Assembly: GCA_000432855.1 (NCBI GenBank)
Contig: HF990861.1
Location: 1-64,000 of the forward strand
DNA length: 64,000 nucleotides
From: Firmicutes bacterium CAG:822
GTDB lineage: Bacteria > Bacillota_I > Bacilli_A > RF39 > UBA660
Direction: 5' to 3'
The notes under the pieces: model-generated
Database searches by the model: none
What the model was told of the DNA's origin: nothing
What the model saw: the letters and a program-made list of their open reading frames with translations, nothing else
Shown here: positions 8,795-17,081 of the stretch, piece by piece
Position numbering within the stretch: position 1 is the first letter of the stretch
How the letters are laid out: every line of letters starts with the position of its first letter
Translations under genes and position numbers: made by a program

Positions 8795-10122
8795 ATTGCT
8801 TTCTTACTCTCTAACATTTCTCTAATAATCTCACTATTTTTAAATCTCGGATTTCTAAGTGTCATAACATCATAATCATATTGTGGATCCATTAAAATAG
8901 TTGAATCTTCTTTAGATAATTCATCGAGTTCTCTAACTAAAACCATATAGACAATTTCATATTTACTGTCTAAATTATAACGTTTATAAATATCTTCTAA
9001 AATTTTCTTACTTGTTAAATTCATAGAAATAATTGGAAGCATTCCCTCCTTGGCAAGACCTTCCGCAATCATCGTATAAGCATTGATAAAACTTAATAAT
9101 TTCATTTCACTATCTTTATTCTTTTGAACAAATTTATCATTAACTTCATATACTACACATCTTGTAAAACTATTACCACATTGATCCAAAAGTTTAAATA
9201 ATTTCTTAAGTTCATATGTAGCATCTTTTTCATCAGTAGCTTTACCATATATCATTACACCAGTATCAACATTTTCATCATTACATACATTCATATTTTC
9301 AAAAAACAATTTTTCTTCTTTGATATTATCAACATCTTGACAAGGTAAAATCACTAAATTAGTTCCTTGATCAATTAAATTTCGAACATCTTTTGTAGTC
9401 AACTTATCGCCATCTAATATTTTTTGTGCAACAAATTCTTCTGCAGGCTCAGAAACATTTTCTAAATTACTTTCCAAATTAACAGATGATGATTCTTGAA
9501 AATTTATAGCATTAGCCTCTGGTTCTTGAACAACTGGTTCAGATGAAGTAATAGGTTCAGCCAAAGTCGCATGTTTAGGTACCACATCAGAAATAGTAGG
9601 TTCCTCCACTTTCAACGGTTCCATCTTCTGAATCTCTTCCTCATATACCTTCTCAATATCAGCAGTACTAACCGGTTCTAACATCACACTACTTTTAGTA
9701 ACTGTAAGCTTTTTCTTTTGTTCTTCTTCTTGTAATTTTCTAGCCACCTCTAATTTATAATTATCCCAAATACTTTCAAGCTGACGGGCATAATCCGCAT
9801 TTTCTGGATTAAACTCTGGCCAGTTAATCGTTCTATAATCAAGTTCACCTCTCATACAAGCATAACTAAGACATCCTTCCAAATAATCCACAGCCAAATT
9901 GTAAACTCTTGCCCACGCATCACGATAATTAGGCTCGTTTTTACTAGGAATAGTCACAATATTTTTAAGCTTACTATTGGGAACATCGATCCAAACTTCA
10001 CGTCCTCTAGCCACCATAAAATTACCAGATTTAAGTAACTGTGTTTTAATCCAATCTATATGATCACGTGTCACCACGCGTATTTGATTAATTAAAGCCC
10101 CTGTATCTTTTTCATCAATCAT
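8767..10122 (-). CDS. Cytoplasmic protein with a GH25-like C-terminal domain
   Basis: About 451 residues. N-terminal part (about 1-140): a globular region rich in Trp/Tyr. Middle: a Lys/Glu coiled stretch followed by a low-complexity Pro/Glu/Val linker. C-terminal part (about 235-430): alternating strands and helices resembling a GH25 lysozyme-like barrel, including the segment around VDTGVMIYGKATDEKDA. That assignment is inferred from pattern only, and no signal peptide is present, so hydrolase activity on the wall is doubtful. The start was chosen at MIDEKDTG because a promoter lies over the two upstream candidate starts and GGTGAT precedes this ATG. Function unknown. Confidence 0.6.
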   Translation of the reverse strand: MIDEKDTGALINQIRVVTRDHIDWIKTQLLKSGNFMVARGREVWIDVPNSKLKNIVTIPSKNEPNYRDAWARVYNLAVDYLEGCLSYACMRGELDYRTINWPEFNPENADYARQLESIWDNYKLEVARKLQEEEQKKKLTVTKSSVMLEPVSTADIEKVYEEEIQKMEPLKVEEPTISDVVPKHATLAEPITSSEPVVQEPEANAINFQESSSVNLESNLENVSEPAEEFVAQKILDGDKLTTKDVRNLIDQGTNLVILPCQDVDNIKEEKLFFENMNVCNDENVDTGVMIYGKATDEKDATYELKKLFKLLDQCGNSFTRCVVYEVNDKFVQKNKDSEMKLLSFINAYTMIAEGLAKEGMLPIISMNLTSKKILEDIYKRYNLDSKYEIVYMVLVRELDELSKEDSTILMDPQYDYDVMTLRNPRFKNSEIIREMLESKKAINTTLAKAA

Positions 10123-10149
10123 ACCATCACCCGTTCCATTATTATTACC

Positions 10150-10179
10150 ATTATACATCCTCTTTACACTTACTGTCAA
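10150..10179 (-). promoter_or_regulatory. Consensus promoter that fixes the start of the GH25-like gene
   Basis: Minus strand TTGACA (10174-10179), 18-bp spacer, TATAAT (10150-10155). Transcription would begin near 10143, so the in-frame TTG at 10221 and ATG at 10158 lie upstream of the RNA and cannot be used. Confidence 0.8.
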
Positions 10180-10202
10180 TATTTGTCGGTAAAATATCAA
10201 AG

Positions 10203-10228
10203 AAAAAAGCCCAAAAATCAAGGCTTTT
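10203..10228 (-). terminator. Terminator of the P-type ATPase gene
   Basis: AAAAGCC (10205-10211) / GGCTTTT (10222-10228), with T6 on the minus strand. The TGA stop is in the loop. Confidence 0.8.
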
Positions 10229-12527
10229 CTAAAAAATTCACTTTATTAGAAATTTTGTAAAATAAATCTGTAAATATATTAAATAAAGATATGGCAATCA
10301 TAAATAAAGCGGCTGTTAAAATTAAAAGTTTTGGTGTTAAAATTGTTAATGAAAATAAGTCCCCTAAAAATACAACCTCTAACGTAAACATCGTAATTAA
10401 AAATACAAACAAACATCTACGAATTGCATTAAATGGAACACTAATCCTATACAAAAGCATAAAACCAGTAAGTCCAGTTAAAAGAACACATAAAGTAGAT
10501 ACTTCATCATCAGTAAGTCTAATAATGGTTGGTAGAAATACAATTATTAAAACATTAGCCACAATCGTCAAAGCTGTTGGAATTGATCTTTTTAAAACAT
10601 TGATAATTATCTTACCATTAATTCTTTCATTATTAGGTTCCAAAGCTAAAATAAATGATGGAATTCCAATCGTTACTACACTTGTCAAAGTAAGTTGTAT
10701 TGGTTCAAAAGGATAACTCTGTGGTAAAAACATAAACAATAACGCTAGTAATGTCGCATACACTGTCTTACAAAGAAATAATGAAGATGACCTTTGAATA
10801 TTATTAATACTTCTTCTTCCTTCGGCTACTACCTTTGGCATTGATGAAAAATTAGAATCCAAAAGCACCAACTGTGACACATTTCTCGCCGCATCACTAC
10901 CACTATTCATCGCCACACTACAATCAGCCTCTTTCAAAGCTAAAACATCGTTTACTCCATCACCAGTCATTGCAACTGTATGACCATTTGCTTTAAGTGC
11001 CATAATAATCTCTTTCTTCTGATTAGGTTTAACTCTTCCAAACACATTATATTTGTCAGCAATCTGTATAATTGGCTCGTCGCATTTACTCATATCGATA
11101 TATTTAATATTAGTAAGTCCAACCTTTTCAGCTACTCCAGCCACTGTTTGCGGATTATCCCCGGAAATAAGTTTAATATCGACACCCTGTTCCTTAAAAT
11201 ATTCAAGTGTCGCTTTAGCTTCTAATCTAACCTTATCATTAATAATAACTAAAGCCAACGGCTGAATATCTTTAGGTAAAGTTTTATTCAATTTATGCTT
11301 AACTTGACCAAGCAATACAACTCTATTACTGCGTGTATACTCATTAAGTTCTCTATCTATTTTTGACGTATCTTTTAAAACAATCTCTGGAGCCCCCAAA
11401 ATATAACTTACATCTTCAAAAGAAATGCCAGACCACTTAGCTTGTGATGAAAACGGTACAATCTCTATCACCTTATGATCATTTCTTCTCGCATACTTTT
11501 TACTAATTGCTTCCATCGTTTGATTATCATTATCCATATGATAACTCATCATACTTAAAGCATCTACTATATCATTCATAGATGTTCCGTTTAAAGGTAC
11601 TAATTTAGAAACTTCCATCTCGCCTTTCGTTAATGTTCCCGTTTTATCTAAACAAATAGTATCAACTCTTGCCAAAGTTTCGATACAATATAATTCCTGC
11701 ACCAACACATTATACTTAGAAAGTCTAATAACACTAATAGCTAAAACCGTACTAGTAAGTAGTACCAACCCTTCTGGTATCATTCCGATTAATGCGGCCA
11801 CAACATGTACAACTGTATCCACAAAACTACCTTCACCCATTTGACCAATAAATAATAGAACACCGATTGGTACAATAAATATAGAAATATATTTTATAAT
11901 TTTATTTATAAAATTCATAATTTCCGAATTTACCTTTTTAATATATTTTGCTTCAGCTGATATTTTAGCGGTATAATTATCAGCTCCTACATGTATAACT
12001 TCTGCATAACAATTCCCACTTACGACAAAACTTCCCGATAAAATATCCATTTCTTTATTTTTAGTCACCGATTCAGATTCACCTGTAATAAGTGATTCAT
12101 TAACTAAAATTTCACCAGAAATAATTCTACTATCAGTCACGATTTGATTACCAGCTCTAAGTTTAATGACATCTCCTAAAACAATTTCATGAATTCCAAT
12201 TTGCTTCTCTACCCCATCTCTAATAACCGTAGCTTTACTCTCATTAAGTAAAGAAAGTTTATCAACAATTCTTTTACTTCTAATCTCTTGAATTGTACTA
12301 ATTAAAGTATTACAAATGACAACCCCTAAAAAAAGTAAATTTTTATAAGAACCAACAAGAAAAATAGCTAAAGCTAAACCAAAGTTCAAAAAATTAAATA
12401 ATGTGAAAAAGTTTCCCATAATAATTTGATGAGTTGATTTAGTTTTAACATCAGCTTTATAATTTACAAGACCACGTTCTTTTAACTCAATTACCTTTTC
12501 TTCTGATAATCCATTTATTTTTTCCAT
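10218..12527 (-). CDS. CtpE-like cation P-type ATPase
   Basis: A 769-residue membrane pump that couples ATP hydrolysis to cation movement. The actuator domain has ITGESES, the phosphorylation site is CLDKTGTLTKGE with Asp near residue 296, and the hinge is GDGVNDVLALKEADC. Helix 4 carries IPEGLVLLTS. That motif resembles mycobacterial CtpE, linked to calcium uptake, more than PEGLP SERCA pumps. About eight to ten membrane helices are predicted, four of them in the C-terminal third. GAGGGAA precedes ATG. It ends in TGA, showing TGA is a stop in this genome. The transported ion is inferred from motif similarity, not seen. Confidence 0.85.
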   Translation of the reverse strand: MEKINGLSEEKVIELKERGLVNYKADVKTKSTHQIIMGNFFTLFNFLNFGLALAIFLVGSYKNLLFLGVVICNTLISTIQEIRSKRIVDKLSLLNESKATVIRDGVEKQIGIHEIVLGDVIKLRAGNQIVTDSRIISGEILVNESLITGESESVTKNKEMDILSGSFVVSGNCYAEVIHVGADNYTAKISAEAKYIKKVNSEIMNFINKIIKYISIFIVPIGVLLFIGQMGEGSFVDTVVHVVAALIGMIPEGLVLLTSTVLAISVIRLSKYNVLVQELYCIETLARVDTICLDKTGTLTKGEMEVSKLVPLNGTSMNDIVDALSMMSYHMDNDNQTMEAISKKYARRNDHKVIEIVPFSSQAKWSGISFEDVSYILGAPEIVLKDTSKIDRELNEYTRSNRVVLLGQVKHKLNKTLPKDIQPLALVIINDKVRLEAKATLEYFKEQGVDIKLISGDNPQTVAGVAEKVGLTNIKYIDMSKCDEPIIQIADKYNVFGRVKPNQKKEIIMALKANGHTVAMTGDGVNDVLALKEADCSVAMNSGSDAARNVSQLVLLDSNFSSMPKVVAEGRRSINNIQRSSSLFLCKTVYATLLALLFMFLPQSYPFEPIQLTLTSVVTIGIPSFILALEPNNERINGKIIINVLKRSIPTALTIVANVLIIVFLPTIIRLTDDEVSTLCVLLTGLTGFMLLYRISVPFNAIRRCLFVFLITMFTLEVVFLGDLFSLTILTPKLLILTAALFMIAISLFNIFTDLFYKISNKVNFLEKP

Positions 12528-12717
12528 AATTTTCCCTCTATATCAATTTTATCATGGATAATTTAATATGTAAATTATTCATTTTTACTTACATAATTTC
12601 ACAAAATTTGTTATAATGACTCAAGGCAAAAAGAAATTGGTATAATTGGAAACGTACATTTTAAAATGATTAACGAACAACAACAATCTTCTTTTAAAAA
12701 TGAAAGGAGGTTTTTAT

Positions 12718-13197
12718 ATGCCTAAAACTAAATTTCAAGAAATCATTTTTGGAATAATGATGGTTATTTTAATGGTATTTGCTATGATAACATACAACAT
12801 ATCACTTCAAAATGGTGGAATATCTAATGAAATATTTTTAGAAGTACTAAAAGCATTACCCTTAACATGCTTAATCGCTTTTTTAATAGAGTTTTTCTTT
12901 GTTGGAAAATTAGTTCACAAAATAACTTTTAAAACACTAAATGTTAAACAAACAGAACCTATATTTATAACCTTAATGATTTCCTGTTTAACAGTTGCTT
13001 TTATGTGTCCAATTATGACTTTAATAGCCAACATATTTTTTGAATTTAAAGGCTGGGAAAACCTATTTGTAAACTGGATTCAAACATGGACCTTAAGTTT
13101 TCCAATGGCATTATTCTGGCAACTTTTTTATGCCGGACCATTAGTTAGATTCTTATTTAGAAAAGTATTTAAAAATCAATTAAAAGCTAGTAATTAA
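12718..13197 (+). CDS. DUF2798 membrane protein
   Basis: A 159-residue integral membrane protein with four predicted helices arranged as two similar halves, the pattern of DUF2798. Each half has a Phe/Pro-rich helix; compare LPLTCLIAFLIEFFFVGKL with the corresponding second-half segment near residue 125. The start is at MPKTKF because AAAGGAGG lies 8 bases upstream; the longer reading begins inside the ribosome site. TATAAT at 12612-12617 with CTTACA 18 bases before it is a plausible promoter. Function unknown. One of few plus-strand genes here. Confidence 0.75.
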   Translation: MPKTKFQEIIFGIMMVILMVFAMITYNISLQNGGISNEIFLEVLKALPLTCLIAFLIEFFFVGKLVHKITFKTLNVKQTEPIFITLMISCLTVAFMCPIMTLIANIFFEFKGWENLFVNWIQTWTLSFPMALFWQLFYAGPLVRFLFRKVFKNQLKASN

Positions 13198-13209
13198 ACT
13201 AGTTTTTTT
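13187..13209 (+). terminator. Terminator of the DUF2798 gene
   Basis: CTAGT / ACTAG hairpin (13187-13191, 13198-13202) followed by T7. Confidence 0.65.
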
Positions 13210-13228
13210 CATTTTTTCAAATATTTTC

Positions 13229-13257
13229 TTTACAATAAACATAAAATATTATATAAT
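13229..13257 (+). promoter_or_regulatory. Promoter of tRNA-Gly
   Basis: TTTACA (13229-13234), 17-bp spacer, TATAAT (13252-13257), ten bases before the tRNA. Confidence 0.75.
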
Positions 13258-13266
13258 TAAAAAGAC

Positions 13267-13341
13267 GCAGGTGTAGTACAACGGTTAGTATATGGCCTTG
13301 CCAAGGCTAAGATGCCGGTTCGATTCCGGTCACTTGCTCCA
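13267..13341 (+). tRNA. tRNA-Gly (GCC)
   Basis: Acceptor GCAGGTG / CACTTGC (one G-T pair), anticodon loop TTGCCAA giving GCC, T loop TTCGATT, encoded CCA. Confidence 0.95.
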
Positions 13342-13353
13342 TTATGAAATTAA

Positions 13354-13376
13354 CCCTTGATTTTTCAAGGGCTTTT
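13354..13376 (+). terminator. Terminator of tRNA-Gly
   Basis: CCCTTGA (13354-13360) / TCAAGGG (13365-13371) then CTTTTAT. Confidence 0.75.
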
Positions 13377-13451
13377 ATATTGCCAGATGATATTTGCCTT
13401 GTATTCACCTCGTGTTTTCCTTTAAAATAATTAAAAAAAGCAAATATAAAT

Positions 13452-13482
13452 AAAAACTTATCAAAAAAATTGATAAGTTTTT
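13452..13482 (-). terminator. Terminator of the acetyltransferase gene
   Basis: Perfect 12-bp repeat AAAAACTTATCA (13452-13463) / TGATAAGTTTTT (13471-13482). Confidence 0.75.
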
Positions 13483-13491
13483 CAGTATTCA

Positions 13492-14064
13492 CTAAACATT
13501 TTTATTTCTGATATAATCTCCATCAAATTCATTTTCTAATATATCCATGTGCAACTTTCCGTAATACTTTCCGTTTAAGAAAATTGTTTCTCTATCACAA
13601 CCAGTATCCTTAAACCCACATTTTAAATAACATTTATGAGCTCTTTCATTAACGTCTAAAAGATCTAACCTAATACTATGTAAATTAAGATACTTAAAAC
13701 CATATTCTAATAACATATTAATAGCTTCTGTTCCATAACCTTTACTTCTGTAATCTTTGTCCCCAATAAAAACACCAAGCACTGCACTTCTATCAGTTTG
13801 ACTTATATGCACTAAGCCAACTGTTCCAATTAGTTTATCATTATCTAAATCAACAATATCAAAATTCCTATTACCATCATTTTTTACTGTTTTTTCAAGC
13901 CATTCTTTCTCACCAATAAATGTTGTAAGCTGATCACTTCTTCCAATATAATCAGTAACTTCAAAATCATTCATCCATTCAGTATACTTTTCTACTGCCT
14001 CATCATCAGCGCTTTTAGGAGATAAATATATTCTATCTCCAACTAATTTTTTAAAATATTTCAT
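13492..14064 (-). CDS. GNAT N-acetyltransferase, RimJ/RimL type
   Basis: A 190-residue acetyl-CoA-dependent acetyltransferase. The acetyl-CoA binding strand and loop read SKGYGTEAINMLL; the C-terminal signature NERAHKCYLKCGFKDTG is typical of RimJ/RimL/SpeG relatives. The N-terminus (LVGDRIYLSPKSADD) also matches this group. Substrate cannot be told: ribosomal protein termini, polyamines and small molecules are all used by relatives. GGTGAT lies before ATG. It follows the phosphodiesterase gene by 35 bases on the same strand. Confidence 0.85.
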   Translation of the reverse strand: MKYFKKLVGDRIYLSPKSADDEAVEKYTEWMNDFEVTDYIGRSDQLTTFIGEKEWLEKTVKNDGNRNFDIVDLDNDKLIGTVGLVHISQTDRSAVLGVFIGDKDYRSKGYGTEAINMLLEYGFKYLNLHSIRLDLLDVNERAHKCYLKCGFKDTGCDRETIFLNGKYYGKLHMDILENEFDGDYIRNKNV

Positions 14065-14099
14065 AATATCACCTTCCTACAATCATTTTACAATTACTT

Positions 14100-15209
14100 T
14101 TATTTTACTTTATTAACAATAATTAACGGTATATAAACCTCATCATCAGTATATCCCGCATGATGCGAACACAAAATCACATCACCTTCTGAAACTAAAG
14201 ACTTATTCGAATTTTCAGCTATTGCAATATAATCACCTATCGCATCTCTAAAAAGTGGATGCTCATCACCATCACCAAATAACTTACTATCTATAATATC
14301 AGATTTATTATATAAATTAAAATATTTTCCAAAATATTTATTAAATTTTTCTTCAAATTCTTTATTTTTTCCAACTTTAACTTTAAAGGAAATTGCTCTT
14401 GTCTCCATCGAAGGCGTACGTTCTAATAAACCAGTAACATCGGGATAATCATTTAAATCTATATTATCCACTTTAATGTGCCCATGATCCGCTACAATAA
14501 ACACTATTGTATCCTTTAACCCATCACATAACTTTTCTACCTTATCATTTCTTATTTTTATCAACTTTTTAACTTCATCACTATCAGGACCAACATCATG
14601 CATTGTGTGATCAGGCTCCTCATCATAAGCATATATGAATTTCTTACCTTCTTCAGCGCATTCTTCTTTTATTATAGAAAGCATATCATCTAAATCTTTA
14701 TAACTATTTTCTCCAAAAGGAAATAAAATTCTACTTCTATACTTGCCAGCATCATTAATCTCTTCTGTTATTGTCTTATAATTAAAATACTTTTTCTTAA
14801 TATCTGACCATTTGTCACTAGGCATCTGTGTAACTTTATTTTCTCCCGTAAAAAGAGCAATCACCTCATCAATAGGCTTAATATATGAAAACCAGCCTGT
14901 ATAACCGTGTTCAATTGGATTCAATCCTGTCATCATTGAAGTTGTAGCCGCCGTCGTTGTTGCTGGAAAAACACTCGTTATCTCTTTATATTTATTTTTA
15001 ATAAAGAAGTCATCTTTATCTAAAGTTCTATCCAAAATCCTCGAACCCATTCCATCAAATAATATAACTACTACATTTTTAGGTTTATTTTTATCTAAAA
15101 TTTTATCCACATAATCTAATGTATTATGTTTATATTCCAAATCAAAATATTTTCTAATCGAACAAGCTAAATTTGTAATACATTCATTATAATCGTTTTT
15201 TAAAACCAT
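14100..15209 (-). CDS. Alkaline-phosphatase-superfamily phosphodiesterase
   Basis: About 369 residues of the type I phosphodiesterase / nucleotide pyrophosphatase family, two-metal enzymes that cleave phosphoesters. Metal-binding and nucleophile motifs are visible: ILFDGMGSR, the Thr nucleophile in FPATTTAATTSMMTG, DHTMHDVGPDSD, VADHGHI and the final CSHHAGYTDDE. No signal peptide, so it acts in the cytoplasm. The start is the ATG of MVLKND, preceded by AGGTGGT; this is 12 bases after the upstream SWIM stop, so the genes are cotranscribed. Substrate unknown. Confidence 0.82.
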   Translation of the reverse strand: MVLKNDYNECITNLACSIRKYFDLEYKHNTLDYVDKILDKNKPKNVVVILFDGMGSRILDRTLDKDDFFIKNKYKEITSVFPATTTAATTSMMTGLNPIEHGYTGWFSYIKPIDEVIALFTGENKVTQMPSDKWSDIKKKYFNYKTITEEINDAGKYRSRILFPFGENSYKDLDDMLSIIKEECAEEGKKFIYAYDEEPDHTMHDVGPDSDEVKKLIKIRNDKVEKLCDGLKDTIVFIVADHGHIKVDNIDLNDYPDVTGLLERTPSMETRAISFKVKVGKNKEFEEKFNKYFGKYFNLYNKSDIIDSKLFGDGDEHPLFRDAIGDYIAIAENSNKSLVSEGDVILCSHHAGYTDDEVYIPLIIVNKVK

Positions 15210-15220
15210 AGCACCACCTA

Positions 15221-15676
15221 TCAAAATTCAATTCTATCTCTAATAAATCTATCATACATCCACTCAGGTCCTTCATATAACAGTTGTAAAACTGTTTCCT
15301 GAAGTTCAGCTTTACTCATCGATTTAATATATTTATGTAACTTAATTTCTAACTCTTCTTCGTAAGCCTCATATTCTTTTTGAGCTTCTTCAACTTCCTT
15401 TAAAAACCTATCTATCTCTTTTGGAAAAACCGTAAAGTATAATGCTACTATATGTTTACAAACAATCCTTCTATCCTTTGCATGAGGACAATCACACTTT
15501 GATTTTCTAGGATGACTTACATCCATAAATACATTATACTTCTCACCATTACTACCCAAAGCAATACCAGTATAAACGTCATCATCTATTTGTTTATAAC
15601 TTTTTATTTTCCCATTTTTAGCATAATCAAGTCCACGCCATACTGAATTTCCACTTGCAACATCAATTAATCCCAT
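15221..15676 (-). CDS. SWIM zinc-finger protein
   Basis: A 151-residue protein with a SWIM finger CDCPHAKDRRIVCKHIVALY (CxCx10CxH, residues about 84-103), a zinc motif that binds nucleic acid or protein. The N-terminus resembles the region preceding SWIM in Firmicutes proteins; the C-terminus is an acidic helix. It ends in TGA inside the ribosome site of the downstream phosphodiesterase gene. Role unknown. Confidence 0.8.
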   Translation of the reverse strand: MGLIDVASGNSVWRGLDYAKNGKIKSYKQIDDDVYTGIALGSNGEKYNVFMDVSHPRKSKCDCPHAKDRRIVCKHIVALYFTVFPKEIDRFLKEVEEAQKEYEAYEEELEIKLHKYIKSMSKAELQETVLQLLYEGPEWMYDRFIRDRIEF

Positions 15677-15702
15677 AAAATACCTCTCCTATAATTTATT
15701 AT

Positions 15703-16730
15703 CTATTTCTCCATATTAGAAACTTCTAATATAAATTTATCAAAATCAGAATTATATAACCTATCTTGTTTTACTCTAAATTTGTCATACTCCTTATAAA
15801 CAAGTTCCTTAGCTACTTCGTGAGAAATCTTTCTGCATCATGAAGAATTTCTCTACCGTTAAATTTTAAAAATGCATTTAATTTCCGAGTCCAATCTTTC
15901 ATCGTCATCGCATTATGATTTTCCGCCTGCATTTCCGCATAATCTAAATACATCGTAACAATTCTATTTAAATCTTTCAATTTTTTCTCATTCAAATAAT
16001 TTTTAGCAACTACAACATCGTATTTGTAAATAGATCCATCAGGACTGTTTTTCCAATTAGTTAAACCCATATTTTCTTTATCTGCATTAGCTCTATTATA
16101 AATTATTTCAGCAGCCGTATTTCCTGTAACTGCAAAATGTAATTTATTCTGAACTGTTTTAAAAAAAGTCTTTGTTATTTCACTATCTTTATCATAATCT
16201 ATACTACATTGTGAATAAATATCAGTAATTTTTTGATAAAATCTTCTTTCACTAGAACGAATATTTTTTATTCTCTCTAAAAGTTCATCAAAATAATCTT
16301 CGCCAAAAATATAATTAGGATTTTTAAGCCTTTCATCATCCATCACAAAGCCTTTTATCATATACTCCTTTAACACTTTTGTTGCCCATATTCTAAAATT
16401 TGTAGCTTTTTTTGAATTAACGCGATATCCAACAGCAATAATAGCATCTAAATTATAAACCAAAGTTTTTCTTTTTACTCTTCGTTCACCTTCATTTTGA
16501 ACTAGGAAGATTTCCTTCTTAGTTGAACTCTCATCTAACTCTCTGTCAAAATATATGTTTTGTAAATGAAGACCAATATTTCTCCTTGATGTATCAAATA
16601 ATTCAGACATTAAATTTTGTGTTAACCATAAATCATGATTAATAAGCATCACATTTACTTTAACATCACCATTATCATCTTTATAAATTAAGAAATCACG
16701 ATTAGTAACTTGTAAATCTTTTTCATTCAT
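15703..16730 (-). pseudogene. rhuM: RhuM family gene with a C-terminal frameshift
   Basis: RhuM (virulence-protein RhuM / COG3943) homologue. The uninterrupted reading gives 305 residues and stops at 15813 just after FNGREILHDAERF. In another frame the sequence continues from about 15835 with GKISHEVAKELVYKEYDKFR and runs to a stop at 15703, which is the conserved RhuM C-terminus. One G appears missing in GCAGAAAG, so the gene carries a single-base deletion (or a sequencing error). The N-terminal DNA-binding region (LWLTQNLMSELFDTSRRNIG) is intact. Strong AAGGAGG ribosome site. RhuM genes are often linked to mobile DNA and defence loci; an IS lies next to it. Confidence 0.8.
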
Positions 16731-16868
16731 ATAGATATACCTCCTTTTTATTTTTAACCATATTAAAATTATTTCAATTATTATAACATTTAATTTCTCA
16801 CCATTCTATATTAATTATAATATTTTAAAAATTTCTATACAAAAAAAACATATCATTTGATATGCATT

Positions 16869-16955
16869 TTATCTTTCAAATATATTTTCAAGCCAAACAG
16901 AAACATCACCTATCCAGTCCCCACCAGCTCCAAAGCCATGTGGATAACCCGGGAC
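16869..16955 (-). pseudogene. C-terminal remnant of an alpha/beta hydrolase cut by the IS
   Basis: Minus-strand reading PGYPHGFGAGGDWIGDVSVW continues to LENIFER and a TAA at 16869. It closely mirrors the C-terminus of the intact hydrolase on the far side of the IS (PHGFGLGIGTNAEGW), including the catalytic His. The open frame ends at the left inverted repeat of the IS. The missing upstream part is not found beyond the right end, so a deletion or rearrangement accompanied insertion. Confidence 0.75.
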
Positions 16956-16968
16956 TTTGACAGTTTTA
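16956..16968 (+). repeat. Left inverted repeat of the IS
   Basis: TTTGACAGTTTTA, perfect inverse of 18852-18864. Confidence 0.85.
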
Positions 16969-16986
16969 AATTAAGAAAATTGCATA

Positions 16987-17013
16987 AACCATTGAAAAAA
17001 TGGTTATTTTTTT
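16987..17013 (+). terminator. Read-in terminator at the IS left end
   Basis: AACCATT / AATGGTT hairpin followed by ATTTTTTT. It would block outside transcription from entering the transposase gene, a usual IS feature. Confidence 0.65.
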
Positions 17014-17081
17014 GTCAAATTTTTAATATGCGTAATTTATGGTAATTTGATATAATTATATTAGATTAGGATAGTGATATC

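Noticed and set aside
13307..13492. 61-codon ORF antisense to tRNA-Gly
   Set aside because: Ends in the typical antisense-tRNA peptide and includes two terminators.
16857..17045. 62-codon plus-strand ORF at the IS left end
   Set aside because: It is the complement of the hydrolase remnant joined to the IS end; no ribosome site.
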